Shown here: one piece after another, positions 34,362 to 39,790 of the stretch
How positions within the stretch are numbered: position 1 is the first letter of the stretch
Layout of the letters: each line of letters begins with the position of its first letter
NCBI GenBank assembly: GCA_002887195.1
Contig: PJAB01000122.1
Span: 1-39,790 of the forward strand
Source: Chrysochromulina parva
Lineage: Eukaryota > Haptophyta > Prymnesiales > Chrysochromulinaceae
Reading direction: 5' to 3'
DNA length: 39,790 nt
The notes under the pieces: model-generated
Seen by the model: the letters and a program-made list of their open reading frames with translations, nothing else
Databases searched by the model: none
What the model was told of the DNA's origin: nothing
Program-made: the position numbers and the translations under genes

Positions 34362-36157
34362 ATGTCTCGACGAACCGCAGTAGAACTCCCTCTGTTGCTG
34401 CTGACATTGTGTGTACTGGTACTGGTGCCGCCGCAGGCGAGTTGGTGCAATGCACATACTTGCGATGAGCGGTGCAAGAGCTGCGCTGTGTGTGCCGCAG
34501 TGGCCAATGGCACGCATTGTGAAGCGTGGTGCAACTCGCATACTTGCGGCGACCCAGCACACCGCTGTGCAGGGTGCACCCTCTGCCAACCAAATAGCAG
34601 CAGCAGCCGCAGCAGCACGAATGGTGCCCCAGCAAAGAGTGCCGGCAAGGTCTTAGCGTCACCCGGTTGGGGATGCTGCGCCGACCGGCAGGCGACGAGC
34701 TGTGATGCCTGCCGCTTTTGGACGGCGCCAGACTTCTGCTCTCGCCACGGGGTCAACTGCGGCACGTGCGGCTTTTCTCTTTACTGTCACGACCCAGCAA
34801 CCACGCCACCGCCAACGCCGCCAGCACCTCCGCCTGCCACAGCTGTCGATCTACAGTGTCGCCACGGGCGACTGTACGACTGCACCGGCTCGGCCGGTGC
34901 GCAGTTCGGCGACTGTGCGGCCGAGTTCATGTTCAAGGGCGTCTCGTGGTTCGGGATGGAAGAGGCGTACGCGCTGCCGCAGGGCCTCCTCTTTGCCTCC
35001 TCCATGCCTCCTCCATGCTCACGGCGCCCTCTCCCCGCAGGTACGCAATGCCACAGGGCCTCGAGTGGGCCCAGATGAGTCATCTTCTGGACTTCATCGC
35101 GCACAACAAGTTCAATGCGCTGCGCGTGCCACTTTCAGTTTCGTCAGTTCTCGACGACAACAAGATGCCGGACACGTTCGGCGGCTCGGTGCTACAAAAT
35201 AATCCGCGGCTCCACAACCTGCACTACATGCACGTGCTGCATGTGCTCATCAGCGAAGCAGCAGCGCGCAACCTGCTCGTACTGCTCGACCTGCATAGGC
35301 TCACCGCGGGCGATCGCGATAATCCGCTTTGGTATGACAGCCGCGTGTCCGAGCAGATGCTGGTGGGCGCGTGGGGTCGACTGGCCGCGCGGCACTGCGA
35401 CAACTGGAATGTCGTCGGTGCCGAGTGCGTGCGAAAGGCTCGAAACCACAGACCACATGGGCCTGTTCACTGTGTGCACACGGCCCTGGTCCCGCTGCCT
35501 TGCGGCGTTTTTGGCTAAGACTGGAGCGCGATCGAGTCACGCCGATGCAGCCTCTTCAACGAGCCATGGGCGGCAGCGTGGGGTGGGAACTCGACTGCGG
35601 AGGACTGGGCCGCTGCCGCCGAGCGCATTGCAGCGGCCGTTGAGCGAGCCTGCCCGCGCTGGCTCCTCTTTGTCGAGGGCGTCTCACATACAACTGGGAG
35701 TGGTGCGCCTTCCGCAGGGTCCAGCCAAACTGAGGAGGGTCATAACTGGGCGGCCAACGTTGAGGGCGCGCGCACACGCCCCCTCGCAATCCGCGCCGCT
35801 AAGCGGGTGTACAGCCCCCATGTCTACGGTCCGAGCGTGGCGCCGCAGCCGTACTTTTCAAATGAGAGCTTCCCGGCCAATATGCCGCCGATCTGGCACG
35901 CGCATTTTGGATACCTGGCTGGTCGGACCGGCTGCGTGGTCGTCGGCGAGTGGGGCGGCTTCTTTGAGGGGGCCGATGAGGTCTGGCAGCGCGCCTTTGC
36001 AACCTGGCTGTCCGAGCACCGCATCGGCTCCTTTTACTGGGCGCTCAACCCCACGAGCCGCGACACGGGAGGCCTCCTGCTGGACGACTGGAAGACGCCC
36101 AACACAAACAAACTTGCCCTCCTCCGTCAGATACAGGGAACGCTGCGAGCGGGTTAG
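34362..36157 (+). CDS. Secreted GH5-family endoglucanase-like enzyme, three exons (34362-34966, 35041-35424, 35551-36157)
   Basis: The spliced product is 531 residues. Residues 1-28 are a signal peptide (MSRRTAVELPLLLLTLCVLV). Two Cys-rich units (WCNAHTCDERCKSCAVC and WCNSHTCGDPAHRCAGC) and a third Cys-rich segment (GWGCCADRQATSCDAC) may bind cell-wall material. After a Pro/Thr linker comes the GH5 (clan A) catalytic barrel: FMFKGVSWFGMEEAYAMPQG, NKFNALRVPLS, LLVLLDLHRL, NVVGADLFNEPW with acid/base E334, LLFVEG, YSPHVYGPSV, and VVVGEWGGFF with nucleophile E463. It likely cuts beta-1,4-glucans outside the cell. Both introns restore conserved family motifs exactly, which supports the model. An upstream ATG at 34269 is an alternative start. 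Confidence 0.85.
34967..35040 (+). other. 74-bp GT-AG intron resembling a tandem duplication
   Basis: Donor GAGGC|GTACGC, acceptor CCCGCAG|GTACGC. The first 22 nt of the intron and the first 22 nt of the next exon match at 19 positions (GTACGC..TGCC.CAGGGCCTC), with a period equal to the intron length. Splicing gives EEAYAMPQGLEW. Confidence 0.8.
35425..35550 (+). other. 126-bp GT-AG intron
   Basis: Donor GCCGA|GTGCGTGCG and acceptor GATGCAG|CCTCTTC. Splicing rebuilds the catalytic motif VVGADLFNEPW; without it the frame stops at 35518. Confidence 0.85.
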
Positions 36158-36404
36158 ATGGTGAGGTCAAAAGCGTTGCGTGAAGGAGACGATTCATGTT
36201 CACCATTTTAAGACGGTCAATAAAATAACAATAAATCGGTTGTTAAGATGACATTATACCAGTGCTGTATCGGCGTCCGGCCCGTACCTCGAAAGCCCGA
36301 GCGGCCGCTCGAGAGCACAGTAGCCACAGAGCGCAGAGCTGCGCGCACACGTCTATCAGTCCGTCAGAGACGAGAAGACGAGAGAGACGAGAGTCGACTG
36401 TGGC

Positions 36405-37637
36405 TCAGTCGACACATTTGTACATCATCCTCTGTTGCACCATTTGCTTGGTCGTCGCGCGGGTCTTGCACTTGGCGGCTACATCCGGGCGCGGCTCACA
36501 CGACGAGAGACAGCCCGCGCGGACCACCGTGGCTTGACGCCCCTTGTCGAACTTGTCGAGCTTGTTGATGGCCATCATGACGTCCCAGCCTTTGGTCACC
36601 TCTCCAAAGATCGTATAGCTTTTGTCCAAATGGGGCGCGGGCGCGACGACGATCGAGAAGTGGCCCGAGTTGGTGTCGGGCCCGCTGTTTGCGGCACTGA
36701 GCAGCCCAGCTCGGTCGTGTCGCAGTTCCAACCCTCCGGGGTCATCGTCGAAGGCGCCGCCCCAGATGGAGTTGACAAAGTTCGAGCCGCCCTGGTCGAT
36801 GAACATGTCGATGATCCGATAGAAGCGCATGCCCTTGTACGTGTACTGGCCGCCCTTTTCGCCGGTGCACATGGCGCGAAAATTCTCGGCCGCGCGAGGC
36901 GACTCGTGCGCGTACAGCGCAAACTCTATACGCCCCCCGAGCGCCGCGCCGGTTCGCCCATCGGTCGGAGCAGGCGTGATCTCAACGTCGAAAAAGACGC
37001 GCGGATTGCCTGGCCGCTCGCGACGCTCGGCCAGCTTGCGCGCGGCATCCGCCTCTGCCTGCTCGACAGAGGCCGCCTCAGCTGGGGTGAACACGGCGCC
37101 AGATGTCCAGGCAATACCCTCGCCAGCTGCACGCAGTGACGGCGTTGCGTCGCCAGCTTTGAAGCCTGCCTTGCCCCAGCACTCGCCAAACTTTGGGATG
37201 CCGCATCCGTCCTTTTCGCCACACCACACCCACAGCTGGCAGCCCACCTTCTCTTGGGAACTGCCGCTTGCGACGCTTTCACGGTGGTTCCGGCACGACA
37301 TGCAGCAATCGGCGGCAGTCTGCTGAATGTTGTTGGAGCCCCAAATGACAACTGGGCCGTCGTACTCCGTGTGCGGTTTCGTATAGCACTGATCGGCCGC
37401 TAGCTTAGGAGGCGGCGGCGGCGGTGGTGATGGCGGCGGCGGTGGCGATGGCGGCGAGTCTGCTTCAATTAAAAAAGGAGAACGTGTATTTGCCGTGTTC
37501 GAGTATGGATCAACTTTGCCGGCAAAGCCCAAGGAGCTAGACGTGGTTTGCGATGCGCTGTAGACCACTAGCCGCACTACCATGACCGTCGCGAGCAGAG
37601 CGACGACGCTCAGCTGGACTTGTGCGACGCGTCGCAT
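36405..37637 (-). CDS. Membrane-anchored cyclophilin-like protein with Cys-rich domain
   Basis: 410 residues; ATG at 37635-37637. Residues 7-27 (VQLSVVALLATVMVVRLVVY) are a signal anchor. A PPSPPPPP stalk leads to a Cys-rich region (CYTKPH, CCMSCRNH, CQLWVWC, CGIPKFGECWGK) that resembles PAN/apple-type modules. The cyclophilin domain follows from about 215: FFDVEITP, GGRIEFALYAHESPRAAENF, CTGEKGG, MRFYRIIDMFIDQGG, and SGPDTNSGHFSIVVAPAPHL, YTIFGEVTKGWDV. Cyclophilins catalyse prolyl cis-trans isomerisation. The catalytic Arg and the QGG are kept, but positions equal to human CypA F113, W121 and H126 are Ser, His and Tyr, so activity and cyclosporin binding may be reduced. A lumenal or surface location is inferred. 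Confidence 0.85.
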   Translation of the reverse strand: MRRVAQVQLSVVALLATVMVVRLVVYSASQTTSSSLGFAGKVDPYSNTANTRSPFLIEADSPPSPPPPPSPPPPPPPKLAADQCYTKPHTEYDGPVVIWGSNNIQQTAADCCMSCRNHRESVASGSSQEKVGCQLWVWCGEKDGCGIPKFGECWGKAGFKAGDATPSLRAAGEGIAWTSGAVFTPAEAASVEQAEADAARKLAERRERPGNPRVFFDVEITPAPTDGRTGAALGGRIEFALYAHESPRAAENFRAMCTGEKGGQYTYKGMRFYRIIDMFIDQGGSNFVNSIWGGAFDDDPGGLELRHDRAGLLSAANSGPDTNSGHFSIVVAPAPHLDKSYTIFGEVTKGWDVMMAINKLDKFDKGRQATVVRAGCLSSCEPRPDVAAKCKTRATTKQMVQQRMMYKCVD

Positions 37638-37818
37638 TCAGAAAAAAATGTTCACATGAATGAGAAAAGAGACGGCGATTTCGCTCGAAACATGTGGTGA
37701 CATGGATGACTGAGATAGCGTTTTTATGGAAGGATCAAAACGGGGAGCGAGCCGGGACACACATACGGTACCCATCCTCTTCAATAGCGGGGAGCTGAAG
37801 TTTCTGCAGCCCACACCG

Positions 37819-38860
37819 TCATTTGTTTTGAAGCTGTGCCCGTGGTCCTCCGCGCGCTCCCCTCCGGGCAAAAGCGCTCGCGGAAAGCTCAGAGAGCACG
37901 TCAATGTCGCCCTGCTGATGAGCGCACAGCACATCGCTCCAACGGCGCACCTCAAGCTCCGGCCGCCAGCATGCATTCGAGATCGGTATCATGGCGCCGT
38001 CTTGGGCGCCCGTGAAGTAGCAGGCGTATCCTGCTTCCTCCCACATCCAGCGCACGGTGCTGCCAAGCGTGCGGCTAGGCTTCTTGCAGGCCACCGGGTA
38101 GTGTGCGTCTAGGCTTCTCAGCTTGCACTCCTTGGGTTCGACTGGCCATCTGCCGGAGTATTCAAATTGCAAGATACGAATCCGACGCTCCCGAAGGCTC
38201 TGGCGCATTCCCATGAGCACGGCAGCGTCATGACCTTCGGTGTCAACCACAAGCTGAAAGACGTGGCTGAAAGACGTAAGTCGCAGAAAGGAATCGATGG
38301 AAGTTGCGTTTAGATATTCAGAGCACCTTGCCGCAGCTACCGTACGGATTCCGCCTTTCTCAAAGCCGGCGGGCCCTTGATGTACGCACACTGGTCCGCT
38401 GACGTCGGACACCGGCTGTAACCATATCAGAGAGGTTAAAGGAGCTCGCCAGGTGGGTGAGGAGCGCGGATGTCCGCTGGTTAAGCTCAAACGCGTGCAC
38501 GCGAAGGCGCTGACCGCTCGGCAAGTCAGTGGCCCAAGAAGGCTTGGAATTGCGGTAGTCTTTGCACCCCCCAGGAGCCGACCACCTCAAATGCTTTGAG
38601 TGCGTGAGATTCGCGTAATTTACTATCTCGGAGTACCATATTCGATTGGTGATGCCGCGGTGAGGTGCGTGCCGCTGAAAGAACTCCGCGATTTCGTAGC
38701 CCTTATTTGCTCCGATGTTGAGCATGACCACATCCGCCGTCCTCGGGTCTGGCCGAATCAAGCGTGTCCAAGTGCTCTCCTTTGAGCAGCTCTTGATCAG
38801 CTGCGCCTGTGCGATGCTATCTGGAGCACACCAGCTCAGCTCCGGCTTAGCGTGCGACAT
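37819..38860 (-). pseudogene. FkbM-type methyltransferase gene with a frameshift
   Basis: Two frames together encode one family member. The first (from the ATG at 38860) gives MSHAKPELSWCAPDS, CSKESTWTRL, VVMLNIGANKGYEIAEFFQR (SAM-binding GxNxG-like), and LRVHAFELNQRTSALLTHLA up to NLSDMVT. The second frame resumes at PVSDVSGPVCVHQGP and runs FQLVVDTEGHDAAVLMGM, RILQFEYSGRWP, EEAGYACYFTG, ISNACW, ending at 37819. The break is near 38411-38423 and needs one base skipped. Algal FkbM proteins usually have a few more residues at this junction, so a small deletion is likely. The defect can be a true pseudogene, an allele or a sequencing error. The family methylates sugars or glycolipids, but the substrate here is unknown. 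Confidence 0.8.
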
Positions 38861-39013
38861 TCGACAACTCGGAGAGCAGAAATCGAAACGGGAGTTGCCC
38901 CGTGGGCGCTCCCCCAAAACCCCTCTTGTAGGAATCCTAGGAACCGGTTAAGGGGTCTGAAAAATGAAGTGCATGCAAAATTGGAAGAGGGCCTACCGGC
39001 ACCAGCGTGTCCC

Positions 39014-39107
39014 CAGACGCTCTCATCTTCGGCCGACCGAAGGCCACACTCACCGGCCCAAGGCAACGCACGCGTGAGCGCGTGCACTTACTTCCCCCCC
39101 CCCTTTC
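39014..39107 (-). repeat. Dispersed repeat, copy B
   Basis: Reverse-complement match to 6952-7045 with a 6-bp gap. In both places it lies 150-280 bp upstream of a minus-strand gene start (38860 and 6766), but the orientation relative to the gene differs. Confidence 0.75.
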
Positions 39108-39178
39108 CAAGCGTACTAGCGATGTGGATATCATGCCGCATGCAGGGCCAATTGTTGCCTCCGCCCCCTGTGGTCCCT

Positions 39179-39334
39179 GTGTTTTGGGAGGGGTCTGCCA
39201 AATAGGTCTCCCAAAACACGAATTTTATACAAAACAGTAAACACTAAGTAAACACAGAGGTCCGTTGTACGCTTGTACCGGCCCAAAACACAAACACACA
39301 AAACACAGGCCCTGAAAGGGCCCTCCCAAAACAC
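39179..39334. repeat. Inverted-repeat cluster (GTGTTTTGGGAGGG)
   Basis: A perfect 14-bp inverted repeat (39179-39192 and 39321-39334) bounds 156 bp. Within it lie another inverted copy at 39208-39219, which makes a 12-bp stem with the left arm, and a degenerate copy near 39283. It may be a small non-autonomous element or a hairpin array; no target duplication is obvious. Confidence 0.65.
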
Positions 39335-39790
39335 GGTGTAACACGAAAGGACGCCAAACACAATGCATAGGCATGTTGATTGCGTCCGATTGCGTCTGTG
39401 ATTACATACGATTGCACCTCATGTGTACCTCATGTGCGCACTGTCTGCAGTTTGCAGCCCTTTTTCATACATGTATGATGTTTGGACTGATTGGGAGATT
39501 GCATCTGACGCAGGATCTGACGGTCACCTATATAATCACCTATACACGCCGCAACGACGACGGCGGCGACTGAAGCCACGATGCGCGACATTGGGGAGAT
39601 GACGAGCGAGGGACGAAACCGACTTCCCACGCTCTGACGCTCATCTTCCTGGTCTGTGAGTCAGTCTGCTCGGTGAGGTGACAGTGCAGGCGCGGACTTG
39701 GAATTGAAATCCTGGAATTTCGGAATTGTAATCCTAGCCCCCTCGAAATTCCATGACGTTGAAATTCCCAGTTTCCAACAAAAGTCGTGT

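Larger units (their letters stand above)
38861..39790. other. Repeat-rich end of the window without a gene
   Basis: 930 bp. It holds the second copy of the dispersed repeat, a cluster of CCCAAAACAC motifs with inverted copies, and near 39695-39765 two imperfect copies of a GGAATTG.AATCCT word plus GAAATTCC. AT content rises to the right. No frame has gene-like properties. Confidence 0.55.

Noticed and set aside
38411..38423. 7-nt GTTACAG as a mini-intron in the FkbM gene
   Set aside because: It would restore the frame, but no spliceosome is known to remove so short a segment; a small indel is simpler.
1..39790. tRNA, rRNA or CRISPR array
   Set aside because: I searched intergenic stretches for T-loop-like GTTCGA words and for spaced direct repeats and saw no convincing case.

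Overview
This window looks like nuclear DNA of a unicellular alga, most likely a haptophyte (prymnesiophyte-like). The evidence is very high GC, tightly packed and mostly intronless genes on both strands, a few short GT-AG introns, long Pro-Ser/Ala low-complexity tracts in secreted or membrane proteins, and a typical algal mix of families (FkbM-type methyltransferase, GT77-like glycosyltransferase, CASTOR/POLLUX channel, GCC2/GCC3-like cysteine-rich membrane protein, F5/8C lectin-like receptor). The lineage is an inference; the window contains no rRNA or organelle marker. I saw no bacterial, viral or recognisable autonomous transposon gene.

Layout, left to right. 1-3200 (-): 5' part of a large cysteine-rich membrane protein whose Pro-Ser-rich tail runs off the left edge. 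3785-6766 (-): CASTOR/POLLUX-family ion channel with a SAM-like insert. 7490-9612 (+, two exons): receptor-like protein with an F5/8C-like domain. 10021-11451 (-): NHL beta-propeller protein. 11644-12228 (-): unknown small protein. 12516-13460 (-): U-box plus Sel1-like protein. 13661-15973 (+): GT77-like glycosyltransferase. 16130-17587 (+): PD-(D/E)XK-like protein. 17867-21964 (-): acyl-CoA-binding domain fused to a long ARM-like region. 22194-22727 (+): TAF9. 23819-25513 (+): unknown multi-pass membrane protein. 26261-27460 (+): EF-hand plus degenerate esterase-like protein. 27868-29058 (+): Sfi1-like repeat protein. 29551-30936 (-): coiled coil, IQ and PDZ protein. 31279-32499 (+): membrane-anchored farnesyl-diphosphate-synthase-like enzyme. 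33199-33697: candidate non-autonomous element with 31-bp terminal inverted repeats. 33681-33998 (-): small RPEL-motif protein ending inside that element. 34362-36157 (+, three exons): secreted GH5 cellulase-like enzyme. 36405-37637 (-): membrane-anchored cyclophilin with altered active site. 37819-38860 (-): FkbM methyltransferase with a frameshift. 38861-39790: repeats, no gene.

There is no operon or single pathway here; genes are independent, often divergent, with 100-700 bp shared promoters. The most interesting signals lie between and inside genes. (i) Pentameric TTGAC/GTCAA arrays occur upstream of five genes, all in the same orientation relative to the gene. (ii) An 18-mer with E-box core CACCTG occurs three times in the FPPS / PDZ-protein divergent promoter, each copy pointing at its own gene. 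(iii) A 74-bp intron in the GH5 gene starts with the same sequence as the downstream exon, as expected if the intron arose by tandem duplication. (iv) Unusual domain fusions and altered active sites appear in the channel, the FPPS, the cyclophilin and the esterase-like protein.
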